The notes: generated by a model not told the origin, from the letters alone. Numbered from the stretch's first letter, positions 17,574 through 26,808 are shown. The stretch: 64,000 nucleotides of DNA from Nitrososphaeria archaeon (GCA_029775915.1 JARVKA010000005.1:44738-108737); one strand, 5' to 3'. Numbers and translations: made by a program.

Positions 17574-17618
17574 ACTAATTTATAACCCTATTCAATTTAA
17601 TAAGCTTTTTCGACCGAG

Positions 17619-18263
17619 TTATTTTTTTACTAGCTTTTCAATAAGCTCTTTTGCTCGCTCTACATTGAAGATTCCACACGTGCAGCATTTTGCTAAAGTT
17701 CTTGCCGCTTCATCAGAGGATATGATACCTAACTTTACATCCTTAGCTAGCTTTTTTACGAGATTCTTAGAGATTAACCCATGGCCACACATCGTTTGTA
17801 TATCGAGAATTTCAGGCTCCTCGGGTAAAAGATCTGTTTTGCCCCAAATCCCTAATGATACCATAACGGTGTGGGGTGTTAATCCGATTTCACGTGCTGC
17901 ATTAAGGGTTTCATTATAAAGACCACTTACTACAACAGACATACCAAGATTCGCATCTTTTAAATCTTTTAAAACCATCTTCACAGTTTCAATATCCTTA
18001 TACACTCCATGAAAGATGCTGGTATCTGTAGCCTTTTCTACGATCTTTTCAAAGTTATGATCCTTTGTCCATATACTTCCAGTCTTCATATCACCCATAT
18101 TTATAGGATTATAACGGGCTAAAATCTTCAATGCTTCTACAAGCTTTGGTGCAGCTCCTGCATCATTAAATCCTCTACATGACATTACTAACACTACATA
18201 ATCTTTCTTTAAAGACTCTATTTCACCAGTTCTATGAAGAGTATGAGTCATTCCATTCACCAC
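17619..18263 (-). CDS. Uncharacterised Cys-containing protein in the tct operon
   Basis: I do not recognise the family of this 214-residue soluble protein. It has several conserved-looking cysteines: VMSCRGFND near residue 29, TMCGHGLIS near 159, and the cluster AKCCTCGIF near 194, which could bind metal or an Fe-S cluster. No signal peptide or membrane helix is visible. Its first seven bases overlap the end of the 4Fe-4S protein gene upstream, and tctC follows 45 bases later, so the 4Fe-4S protein and this one are likely partners in one enzyme (inference). Confidence 0.6.
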   Translation of the reverse strand: MVNGMTHTLHRTGEIESLKKDYVVLVMSCRGFNDAGAAPKLVEALKILARYNPINMGDMKTGSIWTKDHNFEKIVEKATDTSIFHGVYKDIETVKMVLKDLKDANLGMSVVVSGLYNETLNAAREIGLTPHTVMVSLGIWGKTDLLPEEPEILDIQTMCGHGLISKNLVKKLAKDVKLGIISSDEAARTLAKCCTCGIFNVERAKELIEKLVKK

Positions 18264-18997
18264 CTCACCTTATCAGGCACCCTTATTGATGCTAACGGTC
18301 TACCTAAGCCCATATTGATCTTCATATTCGGCTTATAAGGTATGCCTAGTCTATCAAGAATGTTAAATATGGGTATGGTACCATCTACCCTTACAGTGCT
18401 CGCCAAACCCACCGAAACTACTGTATCAATCTCTTTTACCACTTCTCTTAATGTATTTAAGACAACTTCAGTCTTTTCTATAGGGAATTTGCATTCAATA
18501 ATGGGCTGGTAAGCCCTTACTTCTCTTAATCGATCGTCTTTTAATCTTCCCGTAGTCCAATCGAAAAGCATGTTAAGAGGATTCTCCTTCTCAAACTCTA
18601 CGCCCAACTTCACTAAAGCCATAAAGACCTTCTCAACATCCTTAAAGGATGTTGATATTGCTGGCCTTCCAAAATCTAACGCGAGACCCACTTCGCCAGG
18701 CTTCACTCTACCCGTAACTTCATTCGTTTTTACCTCCTCCGTTCCTCTTCCAGCCATCCTCGTTGTAGCCCAATCCTTTGTTGGTACTGCAAAGTTCCAC
18801 ATCAAATCTCTAGGAAAAACCATTTCTGCAGGTTTAAAAGCGGATACAGGGCATTGAAAGATCTTGTAGCAAACCCAGCATTCTATGCACTTCTCTTGAT
18901 CTACAGTAGCTTTTTTATCCCCAATCATTTTAATAGCACCAACAGGGCACCAAGGGATACATGAGGCGCAACCTACACATCGATCAGTTATTTCCAA
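18257..18997 (-). CDS. 4Fe-4S dicluster protein with unknown C-terminal domain
   Basis: A 246-residue protein opening with two 4Fe-4S cluster motifs, CVGCASCIPWC (residues 7-17) and CIECWVCYKIFQC (37-49). The second has one extra residue before its last Cys. The remaining 190 residues (including GRGTEEVKTNEVTGRV and the final MGLGRPLASIRVPDKVRW) match no family I know. It is the first gene of the operon ending with the UroD-like gene and overlaps the next gene by seven bases. A role in electron transfer to the metabolic step for the TctABC substrate is inferred. Confidence 0.7.
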   Translation of the reverse strand: MEITDRCVGCASCIPWCPVGAIKMIGDKKATVDQEKCIECWVCYKIFQCPVSAFKPAEMVFPRDLMWNFAVPTKDWATTRMAGRGTEEVKTNEVTGRVKPGEVGLALDFGRPAISTSFKDVEKVFMALVKLGVEFEKENPLNMLFDWTTGRLKDDRLREVRAYQPIIECKFPIEKTEVVLNTLREVVKEIDTVVSVGLASTVRVDGTIPIFNILDRLGIPYKPNMKINMGLGRPLASIRVPDKVRW

Positions 18998-19272
18998 TTA
19001 ATTAATCACCAGCTTATAGCGGAGCTGGATTTTAAATAAACCTTTCGGAAATTTAAATGATTTTCCTACAATAGTCTGTTTTAAAACCATCTAAAGCATA
19101 GTATAACTTCCAATGATTTGAATGGTTAAAGGTTTATCAATATTAATTGAGTTCAAATCAATAAACCATCCTCGTAACCTAATATTTAGAGAGTAAAATT
19201 TTTAGTATCCCTACCCTACTCTTAAAACTTTTTATATAAATAAAAAGTATACTATTGCGAAGGTGTATATAA
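18998..19272. other. Divergent control region between the tct operon and malic enzyme
   Basis: It holds a 9-bp inverted repeat, TGATTTGAA (19114-19122) with TTCAAATCA (19152-19160), interleaved with a second pair, GGTTTAT (19131-19137) with ATAAACC (19161-19167). A TATA-like TTTTTATATAAATAA lies at about 19230-19244, in front of malic enzyme. These dyads could be operators serving both directions. Confidence 0.35.
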
Positions 19273-20607
19273 TTGACAACTGTAGAGGAATTACTTGCAA
19301 AAGCAAAAAAACCAGTTGAATTATCCATGAATTATCATCCGTTTTACAAAGGAAAGATTGAAATCACTTTAAAAGTTCCTGTAAGAAGTTTTGATGATTT
19401 CTCGATTTGGTATACCCCTGGAGTCGCCGAGCCATGTAAAGCTATCAATAAAAATAAAGAACTCGTCTTTGAATATACGAATAAGTGGAATACAATTGCA
19501 ATTGTAAGTGATGGTACCCGAGTTTTAGGATTAGGGAACATTGGCCCTGAAGCTGGCTTACCAGTGATGGAGGGTAAAGCTTTACTCTTTAAATACTTGG
19601 GCGGTGTTGATGTATATCCTCTCACTATAGCTACAACCAATGCTGAGGAGATTATTACATTCTGTAAATGGCTACAACCATGCATAGGCGGTATTAATTT
19701 GGAGGATATTGAAAAGCCTAAATGCTTTTACATTCTCGATCGATTAAGACAAGAACTTGAGATACCTGTATGGCATGATGATCAACAAGGTACAGCAACG
19801 GTAGTAACAGCGGGTATGATCAATGCATTAAAAGTTGTAGGTAAGAAAATTAGTGAAGTACAAGTGGCGATGATTGGCGCTGGTGCAGCGAACATGGCTA
19901 TTGCGAGGTTATTATTCGCAATAGGCCTCAATCCAAAGAATGTTTACATGGTTGATAGCAAAGGAATTTTGAATCCTCAAAGAACCGATGTAAAGGATAA
20001 AGAGCCTGAGAAGTGGAAGATTTGCCTTACCACAAATGCTGAAGGTAGATCTGGCGGTATTGCTGAGGCTATGAAAGGCGTAGATGCTGTTATCGCCATG
20101 TCTCAACCAGGACCAGGGGTTATTAAGAAGGAGTGGGTGAGAAGTATGGCTGATAATGCCATAGTATTTGCATGTGCCAATCCTATACCTGAGATATGGC
20201 CTTGGGAGGCTGAAGAAGCTGGTGCAAAAGTTATAGGTACGGGCAGATCGGACTTTAAGAATCAAGTTAATAACTCGTTGGGCTTTCCAGGAATATTTAG
20301 AGGCACTTTAGACGTAAGGGCAAAAACAATTACAGATGAGATGTGTATTGCTGCAGCGATGGAGTTGGCTAAAGTGGCTGAGGATAGAGGATTAAGTGCG
20401 GATAATATTCTACCAACAATGGAGGATTGGGAAGTTTATCCAAGAGAAGCTGCTGCAGTTGGGGTAAAAGCTATTGAGCAAGGTATAGCGAGACTAAAGA
20501 TAAGTAGAGATGAATTGTATCAAAGGGCTTACGAGATCATTAAGAGAGCTAGAGATGAAGTAAAAATACTGATGGATACAAAAATAATCCTTGAGCCGCC
20601 AAAGTAA
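19273..20607 (+). CDS. Malic enzyme (NAD(P)-dependent, decarboxylating)
   Basis: A 444-residue malate oxidoreductase converting malate to pyruvate and CO2. The catalytic Tyr region is WYTPGVAEPCKAI, the substrate/metal block is VSDGTRVLGLGNIGPEAGLPVMEGK, the metal site is WHDDQQGTATV, and the NAD(P) fold opens with IGAGAANMAIARLL. CANPIPEIWP and NNSLGFPGIFRG are also typical. The start is TTG at 19273 after GAAGGTG. It is divergent from the tct operon, which suggests shared control and a link between organic-acid uptake and C4 metabolism. Confidence 0.92.
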   Translation: MTTVEELLAKAKKPVELSMNYHPFYKGKIEITLKVPVRSFDDFSIWYTPGVAEPCKAINKNKELVFEYTNKWNTIAIVSDGTRVLGLGNIGPEAGLPVMEGKALLFKYLGGVDVYPLTIATTNAEEIITFCKWLQPCIGGINLEDIEKPKCFYILDRLRQELEIPVWHDDQQGTATVVTAGMINALKVVGKKISEVQVAMIGAGAANMAIARLLFAIGLNPKNVYMVDSKGILNPQRTDVKDKEPEKWKICLTTNAEGRSGGIAEAMKGVDAVIAMSQPGPGVIKKEWVRSMADNAIVFACANPIPEIWPWEAEEAGAKVIGTGRSDFKNQVNNSLGFPGIFRGTLDVRAKTITDEMCIAAAMELAKVAEDRGLSADNILPTMEDWEVYPREAAAVGVKAIEQGIARLKISRDELYQRAYEIIKRARDEVKILMDTKIILEPPK

Positions 20608-20626
20608 TAATAACCAACTTCCCAAA

Positions 20627-20638
20627 TTTTTATTTTTT
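20627..20638 (+). terminator. Poly-T terminator after malic enzyme
   Basis: TTTTTATTTTTT lies about 20 bases after the stop codon. Confidence 0.45.
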
Positions 20639-20805
20639 ATTGAAAAATTCTAAAGAATAACTATGCCATAATTGAGTTAAAATAAAATTTTAGAAAAGAT
20701 TGCAAGCTTATAACGGTAAGTATTAATAAGAACGATTCGAATTTTTAACTTTTCCAATAAAATATTATATTGGATGCAATTTAACCAATTTGTTGGAGGA
20801 TCGAT

Positions 20806-21144
20806 TTGAATTCATTTAAAGATCAAAAGTTATCTATAGGTGGTAGAGAGTATAGAATACAACTATTGATGTTCACCAATGGTTGCTTTCTTTCAATTTC
20901 AGAGGGCGATGTAAGTAAGCTTGGTTCTATGATTATCGCTTTAAAGATTGGTGATAGGGTTGAGTCAACGGTATTAATTCCGAGTAGGTATGGGGGCGTA
21001 TTTTTGAATATGTTAGGTGAGTTAATAGCGAATATTATTAACGGTATAGCTATCGTATCTTATTACGCTTCCAAAGATTTAGATTCAGATTCTATGAGAA
21101 CGCTTTTGCTTGAAATTAAAAATCTAATTTGTAAATATAGGTGA
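20806..21144 (+). CDS. Small conserved protein, possibly proteasome-chaperone-like fold
   Basis: A 112-residue soluble protein starting at TTG, six bases after a clear GGAGG site. The middle reads FLSISEGDVSKLGSMIIALKIGD and RYGGVFLNMLGELIANIINGIAIVSYYAS. A beta-strand series followed by a long C-terminal helix recalls archaeal Pac3/Pac4-type proteasome assembly chaperones, but this is only a pattern impression. No enzymatic motif is seen. It converges with the HD hydrolase gene, 18 bases away. Treat as a real gene of unknown function. Confidence 0.5.
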   Translation: MNSFKDQKLSIGGREYRIQLLMFTNGCFLSISEGDVSKLGSMIIALKIGDRVESTVLIPSRYGGVFLNMLGELIANIINGIAIVSYYASKDLDSDSMRTLLLEIKNLICKYR

Positions 21145-21162
21145 TGTTAATAGGGTATGAAA

Positions 21163-22455
21163 TTACATTGAAACTTTTGTTGAATAACCTTCTTTACCAA
21201 AAAATTCTCTTGCTGCCTTCTCAACTTTCACACGATGCTCAACTGGTGTATAAACTCTGAGTATATCCATATATCCAGTAATTGAGCTTACGAGTGGTAA
21301 ATCGCTAAGTGGTATAGTTTGATACTTTATACCTTCAATCGTTTTTGATACTAAAGTGATGGATGTGAGAACCTCTCTGGCTGAAGTGTAGGGGATTGAA
21401 GGGGTGGTTGGTACATCAACAAACACATTATCCGCATCCACACCAGCCTTCTCAGCTATTTCAGCAGCGATACGTTCTCTAATACGCTTTTGAGTAAATA
21501 ATCTCTCCATGAATTTATCCTTTCTATGTATCAATCTTTCAAATACACACTTTAATAACTTTCTATCTCGATAACCAATAGCAAAATCTTTAGCTCTCTT
21601 CAAATCTTTTCTTCCTTGCACATTAAGATTCGTTAACATTGTTAAAACTTGTTCATCAGTTAAAGATAGGTATTTATCCAAATTACTTGTATCAGTTAAG
21701 CCCAATTCATCATCAGCTAAATCTATAGCATTTATCAACATAATCTCAGCAGCTCTCACTGTACGATGAAAGTATACTGCACGGAACATCTCATATCTAG
21801 CAATCATTAAAGCCTCAAAAGCATAAAGTGCAGCATAATCTAAAGCTAAGTGATCATTAACTACTTCAAAAGAGTTGATAATCCTATGCACATCCACCTT
21901 ACCATACTCCACACCGGTAAAGTATGAGTCACGTAAAAGGTAATCCATAATATCCACACTTAAACCTCCACCCAATAAATCATTCATAAAAGGCGAGCAT
22001 TTATTACAACGTGCTACTGTTAAATCAGCCATATAATCAGTATTAAATCCATACTTCTCTAAAATTTCCTTAATCTCTGTTTCACGTAAAATCCTTTGAG
22101 TAATATCCTCATGAGTAATGCCTCTCTTCTCAGTCATAACTTCTTCAATTAAATGTGAGAATGGGCCATGCCCAATATCATGAAGAAGTGCTGCTAAACG
22201 AAGCTCTTGCAACTTTTCCTTATCAAGATAACCTTTATTAATTAATACCTTAGTTGCAAAGTCTATTAAATGCATAACACCTATTGAATGTTCAAAACGG
22301 GAATGTTGACCACCAGGATAAGTAAGATATGCTCCAGCTAATTGCTTAATTCTACGAAGCCTTTGAAAGATCGGTGTATCAATAATCGATCGCTCAACTT
22401 CTGTAATGTGTATATATCCATGTATTGGATCTCTAATTTCAGCCACCGATTTCAT
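21163..22455 (-). CDS. HD-domain phosphohydrolase (dNTPase/SAMHD1-like)
   Basis: A 430-residue HD-superfamily protein. It opens with RDPIHGYIHITEVERSIIDTP, the hallmark start of this dGTPase/SAMHD1-like group, followed by HSRFEHSIGVMHL and the metal-binding HDIGHGPFSH; later DIMDYLLRDSYFTGVEYG supplies the final Asp. These residues bind a divalent metal pair and cleave phosphate esters, often dNTPs to nucleosides plus triphosphate. The exact substrate in archaea is mostly untested. The gene stands alone on the minus strand. Confidence 0.85.
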   Translation of the reverse strand: MKSVAEIRDPIHGYIHITEVERSIIDTPIFQRLRRIKQLAGAYLTYPGGQHSRFEHSIGVMHLIDFATKVLINKGYLDKEKLQELRLAALLHDIGHGPFSHLIEEVMTEKRGITHEDITQRILRETEIKEILEKYGFNTDYMADLTVARCNKCSPFMNDLLGGGLSVDIMDYLLRDSYFTGVEYGKVDVHRIINSFEVVNDHLALDYAALYAFEALMIARYEMFRAVYFHRTVRAAEIMLINAIDLADDELGLTDTSNLDKYLSLTDEQVLTMLTNLNVQGRKDLKRAKDFAIGYRDRKLLKCVFERLIHRKDKFMERLFTQKRIRERIAAEIAEKAGVDADNVFVDVPTTPSIPYTSAREVLTSITLVSKTIEGIKYQTIPLSDLPLVSSITGYMDILRVYTPVEHRVKVEKAAREFFGKEGYSTKVSM

Positions 22456-22671
22456 ACTATCATTAATTTTTATGATAAACGAATTTTTAAGTATAATGCA
22501 TTAATACTTTTAAAGATAATTTGCTAACTTTCTTTTCATAAAATATTTCTTTATATGATTGCAAATCAAGATTAATTAATATTCTTACATGAAAATAATT
22601 ATTTCTTTTTGTTTATCTTTTAAATAATAACTTAAAATTCTTAAAAATCTAAAATTAAATTTTCTTGATTT

Positions 22672-24048
22672 TCACTTGAGTTGAAAGGAATGAATAAGAT
22701 TGCCTTTTTCATCAAGAAGATTGGCTATACCTCCTTCACTCCAAATAAATGAATCCTTGCACCAATAGAAATGGAATTGAGGTTTACGCATTTTATCTCT
22801 TGGTAAGAATTTATCCTCACCCTTTCCAGTATGTAAAAATATCAATTCATTAGGGCCAAGAGTCCAAGTATTACCATTTGCAAGCTTCTCTGGAAATACA
22901 TATTTATGTTTTTGTATACTATTTGGTGTTAAATTGATAACCATCCAACCAGCCATTTTAATGGCGCTCCAACCTTTATTCTCAATAATTACATATTCAT
23001 CATTTATCTCATTAGCTTGAGATGCTAAATTACTCTTAATTTGAGTGATCTTTACATTAAATTGTAATTTAAAATGCAAATACTTTGAAAATGTGTGAAA
23101 AATTCCCATAATACCAGTTGGTGTGTAAAATATGATAATTATAATAATAAAGCCCATAATTAAACGCCAATAATTCTTAACGTAACCCCATGATAAATCC
23201 AATATCAACTCATAAAGAAAAGCGCCAATTATTGGCCCAAAAAATGTTCTCGATCCACCAAGTATAGGATAAAATGCAAATTTTATTCCCAATTCCCAAC
23301 TCGACATAGCTGGTGCAGCAAAACCATTCATCATTACCCATAAAGCTCCCGAGAAGCCCGTGATAGTTCCTGAAATTATAAATGCGATCATTCTATACTT
23401 AATTACTCGAATACCTAAAAACTCAGCCTTTAATTCATTATCCCTTATAGCTTCTAAAGTCCTTCCAAATTGTGAATTTTTAATAATCCACATTAATATA
23501 GTACAAATAATAAAAAATGTTACTATGTAATAGTAATATACTTGTTGGAAGAGAATTGGAGTAAAGCCAAATTCATAAAAAAGTATTTTTACAGTTCTAC
23601 CTTGTATAAATAATACGGGCAATCCTTCAGCTTCATACGTTGCTCTGAATATTTGAAAACTTGAGAAGATTCCATAAAGTATCGCTTGTAATGCAAGTGT
23701 AAGAATTGTGAATTGTATTTTTGAGCGTTTAACACTAATAGCACCTAAAATTACCGATGCTATAAATGAAATTGGCAAACTCAATAAAAGAAGTATTTCC
23801 ACATGATTTATTGAATACCAATAATTTGGAATCGCTACCGCATACATACCTATTGTGAACAATCCTGCATGGCCTAGAGATAATAAACCACAATTAAAGA
23901 GAATGTTTATAGCTAATGCAGTTAATGCGTATGGTAAGAAAAATGCAATAAAGAGTAGCCAATAGAATGGGAGAATGTGAGGTAAAGAGTATAATATAAC
24001 TATGGCAAGGGCTAAAATTTCAATTTTGTAAATGGTTTCTCTGAGCAA
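22672..24048 (-). CDS. LivM-type ABC permease fused to a C-terminal lamin-tail domain
   Basis: A 458-residue protein. Residues 1-315 form a branched-chain amino acid (LivM) type ABC permease with about 9-10 helices; family motifs are the GLLSLGHAGLFTIGMYA stretch and the EAIRDNELKAEFLGIRV coupling loop. After a linker, residues 349-458 look like a lamin-tail beta-sandwich: NDEYVIIENKG, MAGWMVIN, YVFP, LGPNELIFLHTG, then HFYW and ANLLDEKGNLIHSF. No LivG/F ATPase, LivH or binding protein is nearby, so it is an orphan. The fusion is unusual; the tail may sit outside the membrane and bind a ligand or the cell surface (inference). Confidence 0.75.
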   Translation of the reverse strand: MLRETIYKIEILALAIVILYSLPHILPFYWLLFIAFFLPYALTALAINILFNCGLLSLGHAGLFTIGMYAVAIPNYWYSINHVEILLLLSLPISFIASVILGAISVKRSKIQFTILTLALQAILYGIFSSFQIFRATYEAEGLPVLFIQGRTVKILFYEFGFTPILFQQVYYYYIVTFFIICTILMWIIKNSQFGRTLEAIRDNELKAEFLGIRVIKYRMIAFIISGTITGFSGALWVMMNGFAAPAMSSWELGIKFAFYPILGGSRTFFGPIIGAFLYELILDLSWGYVKNYWRLIMGFIIIIIIFYTPTGIMGIFHTFSKYLHFKLQFNVKITQIKSNLASQANEINDEYVIIENKGWSAIKMAGWMVINLTPNSIQKHKYVFPEKLANGNTWTLGPNELIFLHTGKGEDKFLPRDKMRKPQFHFYWCKDSFIWSEGGIANLLDEKGNLIHSFQLK

Positions 24049-24184
24049 TCACTCTTCTCCTTAATAACCTAAAATATTAAAGTAATTTCATCCTATTAAT
24101 ATTACTACATATATCAATTTAACTACTTAGTATTACTAACATAAAAGATATTAATACGGAGAAAGAATTTAATATTGAGGAAAT

Positions 24185-24871
24185 ATGCATATACCAGATG
24201 GTTTTTTAGATCTCCACATATGTGCAATTACTTATTTAGCCACTATTATCTTTTTGGTATTCGCATTTAAAAGAGCGAGAGAAGTTATTGATGAAAAGCA
24301 TATCCCTTTAATGGCAACTTTAACCGCTATGTTTTTTGCTGCTCAAATGATGAATTACCCAATTATAGGAGGGACAACAGCTCATCTTCTTGGAGGTCCT
24401 ATATTAGCGATAACTTTAGGCCCATACGCTGGCTTAATCTCAATGACTATAATTCTCTTAATTCAAGCATTATTATTTGGTGATGGGGGAATAATTACAC
24501 TTGGTGCTAATATTTGGAATATGGGCATAATTGGTGTTTTCATACCATACATTATTTGCCTTTTAATTTTAAAGATTAAAAATAGTAAAAATGCTTTAAT
24601 GATTGGAATATTCCTTGCTGCTTTTATAGGTGATGTGTTGGCAGCGATTTTCGCCGGACTTGAACTCGGTTTATCCACACTTACCTTTCCTTATAGTGTT
24701 CCAATAGCTGTAACCGCTATGGGTTTGCATCACTCTATAATAGGTATTGGTGAAGGTATCGTTACCATAATTATTATCTCAATTATACTTAAGGTTAGAC
24801 CAGATCTCATGAATATTCCTAAAATTGCGCCAAAATGGATGGGTGAGTTAAAAATTAGTACTATGAGGTGA
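24185..24871 (+). CDS. cbiM: Cobalt ECF transporter substrate-capture protein CbiM
   Basis: A 228-residue membrane protein with the exact N-terminus MHIPDGFLD; His2 is a metal ligand in CbiM/NikM. The AAQMMNYPIIGGTTAHLLGG segment and the ALGLHHSIIGIGEG-like GLHHSIIGIGEG end are also family marks. It captures Co(II), or possibly Ni(II). It is the first gene of cbiMNQO, and the cobalamin genes that follow favour cobalt. Confidence 0.92.
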   Translation: MHIPDGFLDLHICAITYLATIIFLVFAFKRAREVIDEKHIPLMATLTAMFFAAQMMNYPIIGGTTAHLLGGPILAITLGPYAGLISMTIILLIQALLFGDGGIITLGANIWNMGIIGVFIPYIICLLILKIKNSKNALMIGIFLAAFIGDVLAAIFAGLELGLSTLTFPYSVPIAVTAMGLHHSIIGIGEGIVTIIIISIILKVRPDLMNIPKIAPKWMGELKISTMR

Positions 24872-24877
24872 TTTAAA

Positions 24878-25159
24878 ATGTCGAGAATGGTAATTGTAGG
24901 TATAATTATTGCAATTTTATTCGTATTCATTGGAACATTTTGGTTATATGAATCTACTGAGACTTTTGATAAAATTGCAGAATTATTTGGGGCTGAAGAA
25001 CAATCTATATATCAAGCACCATTTCCAGATTATGAAATTCCAGGTTTTGAAGGGAATAAGATAGTAAATATAGCAATTGGTATAACTTCAACACTACTTA
25101 TATTAGGTGTAACCTTTATTGTAGGTAAAGCTTTAAGAGTTAGGAAAGTTAAGAGATGA
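24878..25159 (+). CDS. cbiN: CbiN-like / PDGLE-domain ECF transporter subunit
   Basis: A 93-residue protein with two transmembrane helices (about residues 5-25 and 63-83) and an outer loop with AELFGAEEQSIYQAPFPDYEIPGF, the pattern of PDGLE/CbiN-type auxiliary subunits. It lies 6 bases after cbiM and its stop overlaps the ATG of cbiQ (ATGA). It probably contacts CbiM and helps metal loading. Confidence 0.82.
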   Translation: MSRMVIVGIIIAILFVFIGTFWLYESTETFDKIAELFGAEEQSIYQAPFPDYEIPGFEGNKIVNIAIGITSTLLILGVTFIVGKALRVRKVKR

Positions 25160-25965
25160 TTAAAGAATTATTAAAAGCCTTTGAGGATTTGGTTTACTTA
25201 GAGAGATATCCATTATTAAATGGATATTTGCAAAAAATTGATCCGAGAATAAAGCTTTTTGCTACTGCTATCCTCATAATAGTTATAGTCTCAACTTTAA
25301 AGATTACCCCTTTACTCCTTTTATTAATTACAATAATCTCATTCACAATCGTATCAAAAATACCTTTAAAGAATTTTTTAATTAGAGTTACGATATTTAT
25401 TCCAATATTCGCTGGGATTATTACCTTACCATTACCCTTTATAACACCGGGATTAATTTTAACATCATTTAGTATAGCTGGATTTTCTTTAAATCTTACA
25501 TATGAAGGAGTTTATAAAATGATACTCTTTACCTTTAGAGTTTGGCTATCCATAGCATACTTAATCCTTTTAATATTAACTACTAAATTCACCAATATGC
25601 TTTATGCTATGAGAAGATTAAAATTTCCACAAATATTCATTATGCTAACCTCTATAACTTATAGATTCATCTTTACCTTCATTAATGAAAGTTATAGAAT
25701 GATTTTAGCTAGAGAGAGTCGTATAACAAGTAAGCAAAGGAGATTGGATATAATGAGGGATCTTGGCAATATTATTGGAACACTTTTTATTCGTGCATAT
25801 GAGCGTGGTGAGAGAGTGTATTTCGCTATGGTATCAAGAGGCTATTCTGGAGAGATAAAATCTATAAATAAATTAAAAATCCATGTGAGAGATGTGATAT
25901 TTCTCATTTTAACTATATTAATTTGTGCTGTTACAATATTGCTCAATTATTTAATGGTGATATAA
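25156..25965 (+). CDS. cbiQ: ECF transporter transmembrane coupling subunit CbiQ
   Basis: A 269-residue protein with about six transmembrane helices. It opens with YLQKIDPRIKLFATA, the usual CbiQ start, and has the coupling-helix region SYRMILARESRITSKQRR and SRGYSGEIKS near the C-terminus, which contacts the ATPase. It sits between cbiN (4-base overlap) and cbiO. Confidence 0.9.
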   Translation: MIKELLKAFEDLVYLERYPLLNGYLQKIDPRIKLFATAILIIVIVSTLKITPLLLLLITIISFTIVSKIPLKNFLIRVTIFIPIFAGIITLPLPFITPGLILTSFSIAGFSLNLTYEGVYKMILFTFRVWLSIAYLILLILTTKFTNMLYAMRRLKFPQIFIMLTSITYRFIFTFINESYRMILARESRITSKQRRLDIMRDLGNIIGTLFIRAYERGERVYFAMVSRGYSGEIKSINKLKIHVRDVIFLILTILICAVTILLNYLMVI

Positions 25966-26808
25966 TTGCAAAAATTAGCGGTTGAGATGAATAATGTAGA
26001 ATTCATATATCCAGATGGGTTGAGAGCATTGAGTGATGTAAATTTAAAAATATATGAGGGAGAGAGGGTTGTGATTTTAGGACCTAATGGTGCTGGCAAA
26101 TCCACTTTATTAATGTTAATTAATGGTTTACTCAAGTCAACTCGTGGTAATGTATATGTCTTAGGATTATCTGTTGAAGGTAAGAATTTAATGGAGATAA
26201 GGAGAAGAGTTGGCTTTGTATTTCAAAATCCAGATGATCAACTCTTTTGCCCCACATTATGGGAAGATGTAATATTTGGGCCTTTAAATATGGGTTTATC
26301 AAAAGATGAGGTTGAGTATAGAGGTTATGAAGCTTTAAAAGCTGTAGGCTTAGAGAATTTAAAAGATAGACCACCTCATCATTTAAGCTTAGGTGAGAAG
26401 AAAAGGGCTGCAATCGCTACTGCATTAGCTATGCATCCCCAAATTTTAATTTTGGATGAGCCTACTGCGAATTTAGACCCTTTAGGTTATATAGAGCTTG
26501 TGAAGATTTTAAATCAATTGCATAAGGAGCGAAAAGTTACTTTAATTACTGCTACATGTGATATAAATATAGCTCCTCTAATAGCTGATAGAGTTTATTT
26601 ACTCAATAAAGGAAAAATTGTTGGTGAAGGATTGTTAAGAGAGGTATTATCAAATCTTAAATTAATAAATTATGCGAATCTTCAACCACCAATTATCACA
26701 CAACTTTTCGCAAATTTGGTAAAACTTGGTATAATAAAGCTTGATAAATTATTACCCGTAACTATTGATGAAGCGATTAATGAGATAATGCAATTAAAAA
26801 AGGATTAA
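25966..26808 (+). CDS. cbiO: ECF transporter ATPase CbiO
   Basis: A 280-residue ABC ATPase. Walker A is GPNGAGKST (about residues 39-47), Q-loop VFQNPDDQLFCPT is characteristic of ECF ATPases, the signature is LSLGEKKRAA and Walker B is ILILDEPTANLDP. The start is TTG directly after the cbiQ stop; an ATG seven codons on (25987) is an alternative. It energises CbiMNQ. Confidence 0.92.
   Translation: MQKLAVEMNNVEFIYPDGLRALSDVNLKIYEGERVVILGPNGAGKSTLLMLINGLLKSTRGNVYVLGLSVEGKNLMEIRRRVGFVFQNPDDQLFCPTLWEDVIFGPLNMGLSKDEVEYRGYEALKAVGLENLKDRPPHHLSLGEKKRAAIATALAMHPQILILDEPTANLDPLGYIELVKILNQLHKERKVTLITATCDINIAPLIADRVYLLNKGKIVGEGLLREVLSNLKLINYANLQPPIITQLFANLVKLGIIKLDKLLPVTIDEAINEIMQLKKD

Noticed and set aside
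19141..19160. TTCAAATC looked like a tRNA T-loop
   Set aside because: No acceptor or anticodon stem pairs around it, and the region is far more AT-rich than the real tRNA in this window.
24049..24184. Possible cobalamin riboswitch before cbiM
   Set aside because: No B12-box-like conserved core is seen, and B12 riboswitches are rarely found in archaea.
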